From positions 1 through 64,000 of the forward strand of contig CADCDA010000005.1 of assembly GCA_902800025.1 (NCBI GenBank): a stretch of DNA of 64,000 bases, given 5' to 3'. This document shows positions 19,795-27,473 of this stretch, one piece after another (position 1 is the first letter of the stretch; every line of letters begins with the position of its first letter). The notes beneath the pieces are model-generated. The model had not been told where the DNA came from and did not search any database. It was given only the letters and a program-made list of their open reading frames with translations. Made by a program: the position numbers and the translations under genes. The DNA comes from an uncultured Erysipelotrichaceae bacterium (GTDB lineage Bacteria; Bacillota_I; Bacilli_A; RFN20; CAG-826).

Positions 19795-20514
19795 ATGGAA
19801 AAAATTAATTTTGAACACGTAACTGTCTATTTTGAAAACACAAAAGATAATATCGTCACCGCACTTGACGATATATCTTTTTCATTTATTGCGAACAAGA
19901 TTAATGTTGTTGTCGGTTATTCAGGAAGTGGTAAATCAACATTGTTAAAATGTTTAACTGGCTCTTTGGTATATAACGGCAAAATTCTTTTTGATGATAC
20001 GGATATTGAACCAATTCCTGTTCAAAAAAGAGGACTATCTTACATGGATCAAAACATCACTTTATATCCAAATGCGAATGTTTATGAAAACATCATGTTC
20101 CCATTAAAAGCAATGAAAGTGGAGCACGATATCGCTGATCAAGCGATTAAAGATATCGCTGCTAAATTAGATATCAGCCTTCTATTAACTAGAAAGACAA
20201 AATATTTATCAATGGGCCAAGCTAGTAGAGTCTATCTTGCTAGAACACTAATCAAAGATAGTGATATCTATCTATTTGATGAGATATCCAAGAACTTGGA
20301 TCCTGTTATCGCTAAAGAGATTTCGTTGTTAGTGAAAAACTATCTTGTTGAAAATAACAAAACTGGAATTTATGTTACTCACAATATTAATGAAGCGACA
20401 GCAATCGCCGATTATATTTATGTCCTAAACGAAGGCAAACTTGTTGGAATATATACCCCAAAAGAATTTGCAACAAGTGATAACGAAATAGTGAAATCTT
20501 TACTCGTAGAATAA
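19795..20514 (+). CDS. ABC transporter ATPase, atypical signature motif
   Basis: The 239-residue protein has a Walker A motif GYSGSGKST (41-49), a Q-loop YMDQN, Walker B ending in FDE (161-163) and the switch His196 in YVTHN. Its ABC signature is LSMGQASR (138-) rather than the usual LSGGQ, and the D-loop region reads ISKNLDP. It resembles MalK-type nucleotide-binding domains but lacks their C-terminal regulatory (TOBE) domain. It starts two bases after the upstream lipoprotein and is followed two bases later by a membrane protein. It could power the sugar importer upstream or a separate export/import function with its neighbours. Confidence 0.85.
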   Translation: MEKINFEHVTVYFENTKDNIVTALDDISFSFIANKINVVVGYSGSGKSTLLKCLTGSLVYNGKILFDDTDIEPIPVQKRGLSYMDQNITLYPNANVYENIMFPLKAMKVEHDIADQAIKDIAAKLDISLLLTRKTKYLSMGQASRVYLARTLIKDSDIYLFDEISKNLDPVIAKEISLLVKNYLVENNKTGIYVTHNINEATAIADYIYVLNEGKLVGIYTPKEFATSDNEIVKSLLVE

Positions 20515-20515
20515 T

Positions 20516-21370
20516 ATGAAAAAGAAAAAGCCATTATTTTCAAATGACGATTATCAATACTCTTCTCTTCCTACCACCAGAAAAGAGGCTTTTAAGGATG
20601 TCTATCGACATAATTTTAAGACCATTACGCTTTCTGGGTTATTTCTTTTACTATTTTCCCTTCCTTTGGTCATCTTTTTGGTGGTGATGGATTTTGGAAA
20701 ATTGGGAATGACTCCAGAACGTTTTGGTGAAGAAGAATTAAAGGCCGTATTGTTCTTGTGGGACATCATCATTAACGCAGGAGCAGTCGTTTTACTCTAC
20801 GTTGTTCTTATCGGTCTTATGGGAGCGACGAGAGTTCTCAAATTGCTCGTTTGGCAAGAGGGAATCGACTTCTCTTATGATTTTAAGCAAGGTATTAAGG
20901 AAAACTTTAAGCATTTCTCTTTGTTGTATTTGTTCGGTGCGATTATTTATTTAGGAACTTACGCCGTTTATATTTTCTTGCTCAATTTCTTGATTGGAAT
21001 TTGGCTCATGATTTTATTCATCATTATCTTTGTTTCAATTGGGGTGTGGAATATTTTTGTGATAAATGTCTATCAAACGACATTGTGGAATTACATTAAA
21101 AACGCTGTTTTTTTCTTTTCAAAATGCATTCCATTAACTCTCCTCTATGTTGTGATGATTGTATTCCCATTCTTTGCGGTTTTTATTCCAGTATCAGGAC
21201 TTACAATTGTTATTAAATATCCAGTTATTTTAGCAATGATAATATTATATTATCCGTTTTTAATAGTAATTGGATACTTATATTCTTTGGCCAAATTTGA
21301 TTTGTTTATCAATAAGGATAATTATCCAGAAATCTATCGAAAAGGATTATACGATATCAACAAAAAATAA
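20516..21370 (+). CDS. Polytopic membrane protein, YesL/DUF624-like
   Basis: The 284-residue protein has about six hydrophobic segments and a soluble N-terminus. The arrangement, including LWDIIINAGAVVLLYV, GATRVLKLLVW and the paired helices after FSYDFKQGIKENFK, resembles DUF624 (YesL-type) membrane proteins commonly encoded beside family-1 sugar ABC importers. Its role in that setting is not known. The gene is tightly spaced after the ABC ATPase, suggesting that the two products work together. A match to a permease family is not excluded, but no EAA loop is visible. Confidence 0.65.
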   Translation: MKKKKPLFSNDDYQYSSLPTTRKEAFKDVYRHNFKTITLSGLFLLLFSLPLVIFLVVMDFGKLGMTPERFGEEELKAVLFLWDIIINAGAVVLLYVVLIGLMGATRVLKLLVWQEGIDFSYDFKQGIKENFKHFSLLYLFGAIIYLGTYAVYIFLLNFLIGIWLMILFIIIFVSIGVWNIFVINVYQTTLWNYIKNAVFFFSKCIPLTLLYVVMIVFPFFAVFIPVSGLTIVIKYPVILAMIILYYPFLIVIGYLYSLAKFDLFINKDNYPEIYRKGLYDINKK

Positions 21371-21442
21371 TTTTTGTTCAACAAAAAGAAAGAATCGCTA
21401 TCCCTTGCTGCGTTATCTTATAAATATAAGAGGACATATTTT

Positions 21443-23119
21443 ATGAAAAAAATTCGTTCTATCGTTTTTGCTGGCTTTTTATCATTGCCACTTATTTTGG
21501 CAAGCTGTGGAAATGGCCCACAAGAAAAGAGATATAACATTACTTTTTTGGATGAAGATCAAACCCAATTAAGCGTTGTCTCAGTTAAAGAAGGTGAAAT
21601 GCCTGTTTATGATAAAGAAAATCCTACCAAGGCATCAACTGATCAATATGACTACGCATTTAAGGGCTGGACACCAGAATTAGTTGTTGCTACCAAAGAT
21701 GCAACATATACCGCGACGTATTCTTCTACAGTTAGAAAATACACGATCACTTTTTATGATGAAGATGGCACAACTGTTTTAGATAGTAAAGAAGTTGAAT
21801 ATGGCACAGTTCCTACAACGAGTGTTGTTCCTACCAAAGCATCAACAAACACAAAAGTTTATACGTTTGATGGCTGGGATCCAACTCCTGTTGCAGTTAC
21901 AGGAGAAGCGAGTTATAAAGCAACATATTCTGAAGCCACAAGAAAATACACCGTTAAATTCGTTAATGGTGAGACAGTGTTACAAACAGAATCGTTAGAT
22001 TACGGTACAACACCAGTTTATAAAGGTGATGAACCAACAAAAGAAGCTGCAGAAGGCATTACTTACATATTTGATAACTGGGATAAAAAAATTGTTCCGG
22101 TAGATGGTGATGCAACGTATACCGCAGTATTCCATGAAATCGATAGTCTTGGCATTTGCCGACACTGTAATAAATTCTTGGACTCAACTGAAGTTGCTGA
22201 TTATTCAATTAAAGATGCAAAAGTAAATGAAATTGCTACACCTGCTATTGGATTTGAAAATGTCTATGGCAAAACGAGTTTTGACAACGGTTCAGTGGGC
22301 ATTGATCTTGATATTTCTAATTACGTGACTATATATTTTGCACTCACCCATGGCATGTCTTACTTATATGTCTATGGTGGATCCGATGAATACGCAAAAT
22401 TATATAACTTGGGTTGGTTCCAATTTGTTTTGAAAAAAGATTCTGATTTGAATTGGCACGCTTATTACAAATTAGAAACCGAGACAACTTGGATTGAATC
22501 TAAAATTGATGATGGCGATAAGCACGCAACTAATTTATCTTCTCTTCTCAAATTTTATAATTGGAACGCAGATGAACGTGCCGCCGCTCAATTATTATGC
22601 TCTGAAATTTATGCATCAGATGCGCACGAACACGCTGCTGATGATTATGGTATTTGTAAATTCTGTGGCATCTTAATTGATTCTGAAAAGGCATGCGATG
22701 CAGCAGTTAAAGACGCTCAATCAATTGACGAAGTTGCACCAAGAGGATTTAATAGCATTTCCTCTATTAGTGGATTGTCTAATGGTAATGTAGGAGCGAG
22801 CTTTGATGCCACAAAATACAAAACATTATATTTCTCTTTATGCCATGACATTTCATATATCTATCTATTTGGTGGAAATAATAGTGTTAATCCAACTTTA
22901 TGGAAGGACGATTGGTATAATATCCTAATGATTAAAGAGTCATCTGGTTGGATTGTATACTTTAAGAAATCATTCGAAAGCAACTGGACGACCAATAGAT
23001 CCAAAGTTGATGGTGCGACCGATCAGAACTTCTCCTCAATCTTGAGATTTTATAACTGGGATGGCAAGCTCTCATCCGCAACAGTTAAATGTACTGAAGT
23101 ATACGGAATTTTAGCGTAA
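21443..23119 (+). CDS. Lipoprotein: InlB-like repeats plus two novel repeat domains
   Basis: From the ATG at 21443 (site GAGGA upstream) the product is 558 residues with a lipobox (LASC, Cys22). Three InlB B-repeat/Flg_new-like units follow (about nt 21521-22139), each of the type YTITFYDEDG to FDGWDPTP to ATYTATY. The rest consists of two copies of a ~160-residue domain (about 22140-22623 and 22627-23116). Each copy starts with a CxxC knuckle (GICRHCN, GICKFCG) and ends with FYNW followed by a TEVY/SEIY strand. The same domain occurs twice in the protein encoded at 24795. It is likely a surface adhesin or glycan binder. A longer start at 21374 (TTG) was rejected because it buries the lipobox. 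Confidence 0.75.
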   Translation: MKKIRSIVFAGFLSLPLILASCGNGPQEKRYNITFLDEDQTQLSVVSVKEGEMPVYDKENPTKASTDQYDYAFKGWTPELVVATKDATYTATYSSTVRKYTITFYDEDGTTVLDSKEVEYGTVPTTSVVPTKASTNTKVYTFDGWDPTPVAVTGEASYKATYSEATRKYTVKFVNGETVLQTESLDYGTTPVYKGDEPTKEAAEGITYIFDNWDKKIVPVDGDATYTAVFHEIDSLGICRHCNKFLDSTEVADYSIKDAKVNEIATPAIGFENVYGKTSFDNGSVGIDLDISNYVTIYFALTHGMSYLYVYGGSDEYAKLYNLGWFQFVLKKDSDLNWHAYYKLETETTWIESKIDDGDKHATNLSSLLKFYNWNADERAAAQLLCSEIYASDAHEHAADDYGICKFCGILIDSEKACDAAVKDAQSIDEVAPRGFNSISSISGLSNGNVGASFDATKYKTLYFSLCHDISYIYLFGGNNSVNPTLWKDDWYNILMIKESSGWIVYFKKSFESNWTTNRSKVDGATDQNFSSILRFYNWDGKLSSATVKCTEVYGILA

Positions 23120-23136
23120 CTTATTATTTTAATAAC

Positions 23137-23170
23137 AAGCTGGTGGTTGAAAACTTACCAGCTTTTTTGT
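23137..23170 (+). terminator. Intrinsic terminator
   Basis: The stem AAGCTGGT (23137-23144) pairs with ACCAGCTT (23157-23164), with a 12-nt loop and a run of six T. It lies just after the lipoprotein stop at 23119 and probably ends the long surface/transport operon. Confidence 0.85.
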
Positions 23171-23266
23171 TGTGTTACAAAATAAAGGAATAAGATAAAA
23201 AAATAGTGTAAAAAAAGATTGGACATGTACTGTACCATAAAATCATAAAGCGAAGTTTTTGTTATT

Positions 23267-23298
23267 AAACAAGTAAGAGTCCTTCTTTTACTTAGTTT
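23267..23298 (+). promoter_or_regulatory. Imperfect inverted repeat upstream of secreted protein gene
   Basis: AAACAAGTAAGAG (23267-23279) pairs with the segment ending TTTTACTTAGTTT (to 23298), with one mismatch or bulge. It lies about 40 nt before the ATG at 23336 and just before the TAGGAGG ribosome site. It could be an operator or an mRNA hairpin. The 216-bp gap otherwise shows only A/T-rich sequence. Confidence 0.4.
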
Positions 23299-23335
23299 GT
23301 TGCAATCTTTATTTAGCATAATTAGGAGGCTATTT

Positions 23336-24655
23336 ATGAATAAGAAATTTATGCTAAGCGGTTTGTTTGCAGCTTCAATACTCGCGGTTGTCGTCGTTGT
23401 GGCTTTTGCACAAACTCCAACATCTGCAGCACTTTTTGCTGACACACCTAGTGGTGAATGGCATCATTACAAAAAACAAGATCCAACTTCTACAAAGAAA
23501 GGAATTCGAGAATACTGGGTTGAATGTGGTGGCGGATATCAATTTGCTGCCCCAGCAACTGGTACAATCATTGATGAAGAAGGAGCACCAGATACCAGCG
23601 AATTTGAAGTAGATGATGATAGATACTTCAGCTATCAATTTGATGAAGATAATTTAGGATTTGACTATTATAATTATGGCTGTAGGATGTATAACACCGT
23701 CTCAAGTGACTATAAAGATTGGCGTGCAACCTATGAACATGATGCGTGTAAGTTCAATCTTTATAGTGATGGTGGAACCAAAATTCTTTGGAGAATTGAA
23801 TTGCCAAGAATTAACTACCAAAGATATCCAACTGTTACTATGAATGTCCTTGCGCCAAACTGGTATGAAGGCAACAACATGGGCCCAGAAGCAGACCAAT
23901 TAACATATCACACCAACTTTGGCGGAAATAAGGCCGAAGGTAAAATTAAACTCACATTAAAGAGCACTGGATTACATATGGAATTCAACTCTCTTGAATA
24001 TGCTTCTCAACTCGCGTTTGAGAATACATTTACCGATTCAAATATTATTACCGGTTTGGCTCCAGCTTATTTCTATACTGAAGATTTATATGATAGATAT
24101 TTAAATATTTCTGATATTCAACTTTCAACCGCTGTTACCACAGAAGATATCTATTCGTATGCTGGTGACACAACAAAGATTTCCGTTGAAAACGGAACAG
24201 TTAGCCTTCCAGGAAGCATTGATTATTCAATTATTAGCAATGGGTATGCTACAAACGAAACAGGACTTTTGATTGAAGGCAATGCAAATCCAGGTGCAGC
24301 TGTCATTACATTACCTGCTATTAACTTCAATTCATACATTGTTACCGGTTCAGTTTCTTTCAAATTTGGCGTTAGAAACAATAATGAACCAATGTATTTT
24401 GGAAGTGGCGATTCAAAAGTTGCTCTTGGTAATAACAGTCCAACCAGTCAAGATGATAACAATAATGGTTATGTAAACTGGGAAATGGTTATTTCTTCTA
24501 GTGGCGCATATGTCAAAAATGTTTATCAAAATCAAACATATGCCGTTACCTTGACTCAAGCTATGTTAGCTGGTACAGAAAGAATGAAAATTAGTGGCGG
24601 TGGTACTTCTATCTATAGAAGATACTTAGTTACCGACTTCTATTGGAACGTCTAG
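23336..24655 (+). CDS. Secreted protein, unknown, shares N-terminal module with next gene
   Basis: From the ATG at 23336 (TAGGAGG upstream) the product is 439 residues with a long hydrophobic signal segment (to about residue 32). The next ~60 residues carry a module, W-HHYKKQDPTSTKKGIREYW through DTSEFEVDDDRYFSY, that recurs in the next gene's product. The rest is beta-rich, with two jelly-roll-like halves (about residues 105-250 and 270-439), and looks like a carbohydrate-binding protein. There is no anchor, sortase motif or catalytic motif. A longer frame from 23297 was rejected because it would precede the ribosome site and signal peptide. Flanking terminators make it a single-gene unit. 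Confidence 0.75.
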   Translation: MNKKFMLSGLFAASILAVVVVVAFAQTPTSAALFADTPSGEWHHYKKQDPTSTKKGIREYWVECGGGYQFAAPATGTIIDEEGAPDTSEFEVDDDRYFSYQFDEDNLGFDYYNYGCRMYNTVSSDYKDWRATYEHDACKFNLYSDGGTKILWRIELPRINYQRYPTVTMNVLAPNWYEGNNMGPEADQLTYHTNFGGNKAEGKIKLTLKSTGLHMEFNSLEYASQLAFENTFTDSNIITGLAPAYFYTEDLYDRYLNISDIQLSTAVTTEDIYSYAGDTTKISVENGTVSLPGSIDYSIISNGYATNETGLLIEGNANPGAAVITLPAINFNSYIVTGSVSFKFGVRNNNEPMYFGSGDSKVALGNNSPTSQDDNNNGYVNWEMVISSSGAYVKNVYQNQTYAVTLTQAMLAGTERMKISGGGTSIYRRYLVTDFYWNV

Positions 24656-24675
24656 TTTCACCAATTAATTTATTT

Positions 24676-24720
24676 AATGGCCGCCCTTTGTCAATTTTGA
24701 TGGGTGGCCATTATTTATAC
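24676..24720 (+). terminator. Intrinsic terminator
   Basis: An 11-bp stem, AATGGCCGCCC (24676-24686) with GGGTGGCCATT (24702-24712), includes one G-U pair and is followed by ATTTATACCTTTATT. It ends the single-gene unit of the secreted protein. Confidence 0.8.
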
Positions 24721-24725
24721 CTTTA

Positions 24726-24763
24726 TTAACAAATTCTCAATACTGATTAATAGTAATTGAGAA
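24726..24763 (+). promoter_or_regulatory. Promoter region with strong dyad
   Basis: TTCTCAAT (24734-24741) and ATTGAGAA (24756-24763) form a perfect 8-bp dyad, extended inward by ACT/AGT. TTAACA at 24726-24731 with TAATAG at 24748-24753 (16-bp spacer) is a possible promoter overlapping it. This suggests a dimeric repressor site controlling the gene at 24795. Confidence 0.45.
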
Positions 24764-24794
24764 ATAAACAATAATAACAACGCGGAGGAAATAT

Positions 24795-27401
24795 ATGAAT
24801 AATAACAAAAGATTAATCTTAACTTCTTTTGCCACAGTTATGGCTTGTGTAGGTATTGGTCTACAATCCATTTCTGCCATTCCATCCAGCGTTGTTAATT
24901 CTGTTAGTAATGCTTCATGGAGACATTATAATAGGAAAGCTCCTACAATTTCTGAAAAGGGCATTAAAGAATATTGGTCTAATTGTAGTGACCATTCTCA
25001 TCAATTTGTGGCACCAGTTAGTGGCACAGTTTTAGATATGGGTTCAAATTATGATACTTCCGAATTCACAAATGATGATGATCGCTGGATTACATATTGT
25101 GATGAACACGGTCATAATTTAGATCAATATCATGTTTGTAATATTTGTGGACAATTAGATGGAGAATTAGTTAGCGCGAAAGCAATTGATGGTTCTACAA
25201 GTTCATCAGATATTGATCCTGCAAAAGGCTTTAATAATGTCTTTTATGCTGGAGACATTAATAGAGGCAGTGAAGTAGGCGTTAACATTGATATCTCTAC
25301 TTATGATTACATCTATTATGCTTTATATGTTGTACCACAAGAGACAATGTCTTACTTATGTGTTTATGGTGGTAACCCATCAACTTATGCAACTATGAAT
25401 CCAGGTAGTTGGTATTATGTTTTGCTTTATAGAAATCAATATACAAATAAATTAGAACTTTATTTTAGACATACATTAAATGACAGTTGGGAAAGCAAGG
25501 TCTTAGATGAAGCTGATCAAACAACTACCTCATTTAAGAAAATCAGATTCTATAACTGGGAAGGATATTTGAATTATTCGGTATTTTGTAGTGAAGTCTA
25601 TGCGATAGACACTGATACATATTGTGATCATGCATTCGATGAACATAATGTTTGTACTAAATGCATGAAGCATAAAAACGCTTCTCAAGTTTATGATTAT
25701 TCAGTTAGTAGTTCTTCTCCTTCAGATGACATTTCTGCACCAACAGGTTTTAATAATGTTTATTCTGCCACTGGCAAATCTAATGGATATAATGGTGTTG
25801 ATTTGAACATTACTCAATATAATGTCATATATCTCGCTTTATATGGAACTGATTACTTACTTCCGTATAGTGGTGGACAAAATGATAATACACATAAAGT
25901 TCTACCTGGACGATGGTATTATCTCCTCTTAGAAAGAGTTGATGGTTCTTGGACTGGATATATTAGAGATAGCGTAGATGGGTCTTGGGTATCTCGTACA
26001 GTGGATGGACCTAATGATCAAAACTTGAAGTCTTTACTAAGACTCTATAAGTGGGATGGTGGATTAGAGTCAGTAACAATTTATAATACCGAAGTCTACG
26101 CAGACGACACCCCTATTGTTCCGGTTGAAAATGTTAGTTCTTTAAACATTGGTGTGTGGAATGGTTCATATCATTTTACTAACACATCATCTATTGATGA
26201 TTTGGTCAGTGCTGGCATTAATTTAGTAGTTGGTGTTAATCCACTTTGGAACAATAACTGGAATAATGTGCTCAATTATGCATTATCTAAAGGCGTTAAG
26301 TTTATTGTTGATCCACGCGGCTGGGATTATGAACATAGTTGTTACGCAGATTGGGATGGAACATGCCCAAGTTACGCAAATCACGATGCTGTTCTTGGCT
26401 TTATCATGTGGGATGAGCCAAGCGCAGTTAAGTATTCTCAAATAGCTCAGATGAAAGCAACATTTGATGAAGTAATGCCTAAAGATAAAATCTTTTTCGT
26501 AAATCTATTATCAAGTGCTGCTTCTTTATCAATACTCTATGAATCTGAAAAGGTTCCATCCAGTTATAGTTATTATGAAACTAATTATGCACAAGCATAT
26601 CAAAATACTGTTGAACCTGATTTATATAGTTATGATTCTTATCCATTATTCACTAATGGAGAAATTAGAAAATCTTATTTTGCCTCACTAGATATTTGGA
26701 GTAACTTATCTAGAAATACCGGAGTTCCTACATGGTATACGTTCTTATCTTCATCTCATTTATCTGGTGATGGAGATGGGTATACATACGTATTACCAAG
26801 CAAAAAACAATTAGAGTGGCAAATGTCGGTTGCTTTATCGTTTGGCATCACTAACTTAATGCATTATGTTTATGCGACTAATGAGGCTAGCTATTCATGT
26901 ATGGCTAATGTTGATGGAAGTACAAATGAATATTTTGCTACCGTATCTGAGGCAGATGCAAATATGCATTATCTTGGTAGTGAAATCTCTAATTATGGTT
27001 GGGAAGGCGCTACAACATATCATAACAACGCAAAAGTTAATTTGTTGTTTAAAGAACTGCAACACACTTTATCCAATTCACAAGTTGGCATTAGTAATAT
27101 TTCTGCAACATCTGATTTGTTGATCGGCTCTTATGTTAAAGAAGGCAAGCATGCATATCTAGTTACTAATTCAGGAATTAGCACTGATTATTCAAGTACA
27201 TGGTCTTCTAAGTATAGAGACTATAATGCAAATGTTGCTTATACGAATCAAGCAAATACAGTTTCATTAACATTAAATTCTAACTTTAGTGGAGCGTATG
27301 TTATCAAAGATGGTGAAAAGACATATGTTGCAGCTAATAACAATACAATAAATATCAGTTTAGATGCTTACGGAAGTGCATTTGTTATCCCTGCTATCTA
27401 A
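24795..27401 (+). CDS. Secreted multidomain protein with barrel-type glycosidase-like domain
   Basis: The 868-residue product has a signal peptide (to about residue 30). It then has the short module shared with the previous gene (WRHYNRKAPTISEKGIKEYW), two copies of the CxxC-started repeat domain (about nt 25103-25611 and 25624-26106), and a TIM-barrel-like region from about residue 450. The barrel shows FIMWDEPSA with Glu541 as candidate acid/base and DLYSYDSYPLF, as in GH42/GH5-like enzymes. The second catalytic residue is not obvious. A final beta domain of ~100 residues follows. It starts with a good GCGGAGG site. I infer a secreted or loosely attached glycosidase; the exact family is not recognised. 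Confidence 0.75.
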   Translation: MNNNKRLILTSFATVMACVGIGLQSISAIPSSVVNSVSNASWRHYNRKAPTISEKGIKEYWSNCSDHSHQFVAPVSGTVLDMGSNYDTSEFTNDDDRWITYCDEHGHNLDQYHVCNICGQLDGELVSAKAIDGSTSSSDIDPAKGFNNVFYAGDINRGSEVGVNIDISTYDYIYYALYVVPQETMSYLCVYGGNPSTYATMNPGSWYYVLLYRNQYTNKLELYFRHTLNDSWESKVLDEADQTTTSFKKIRFYNWEGYLNYSVFCSEVYAIDTDTYCDHAFDEHNVCTKCMKHKNASQVYDYSVSSSSPSDDISAPTGFNNVYSATGKSNGYNGVDLNITQYNVIYLALYGTDYLLPYSGGQNDNTHKVLPGRWYYLLLERVDGSWTGYIRDSVDGSWVSRTVDGPNDQNLKSLLRLYKWDGGLESVTIYNTEVYADDTPIVPVENVSSLNIGVWNGSYHFTNTSSIDDLVSAGINLVVGVNPLWNNNWNNVLNYALSKGVKFIVDPRGWDYEHSCYADWDGTCPSYANHDAVLGFIMWDEPSAVKYSQIAQMKATFDEVMPKDKIFFVNLLSSAASLSILYESEKVPSSYSYYETNYAQAYQNTVEPDLYSYDSYPLFTNGEIRKSYFASLDIWSNLSRNTGVPTWYTFLSSSHLSGDGDGYTYVLPSKKQLEWQMSVALSFGITNLMHYVYATNEASYSCMANVDGSTNEYFATVSEADANMHYLGSEISNYGWEGATTYHNNAKVNLLFKELQHTLSNSQVGISNISATSDLLIGSYVKEGKHAYLVTNSGISTDYSSTWSSKYRDYNANVAYTNQANTVSLTLNSNFSGAYVIKDGEKTYVAANNNTINISLDAYGSAFVIPAI

Positions 27402-27444
27402 TTATCATTGAAATCATCTTAACAATAAATCATATTATAAAAGG

Positions 27445-27460
27445 AATAGTTATAACTATT
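27445..27460. promoter_or_regulatory. Perfect 16-bp palindrome before fucI
   Basis: AATAGTTATAACTATT is a perfect palindrome (27445-27460). It sits directly downstream of a -10-like TATTAT/TATAAA stretch and 13 bases before the fucI ATG. Its position at the likely transcription start fits a repressor operator for the fucose genes. Confidence 0.5.
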
Positions 27461-27473
27461 AAGGACATCTATT

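Noticed and set aside
21374..21442. N-terminal extension of the InlB-repeat lipoprotein from TTG
   Set aside because: It would place 23 charged residues before the signal peptide; the ATG at 21443 has its own ribosome site.
23297..23335. Upstream start for the secreted protein at 23336
   Set aside because: It precedes the TAGGAGG site and breaks the signal peptide pattern.
23375..23638. Cys-rich minus-strand frame of 87 codons
   Set aside because: Opposite the signal peptide and conserved module of the plus-strand gene, with no ribosome site; a shadow.
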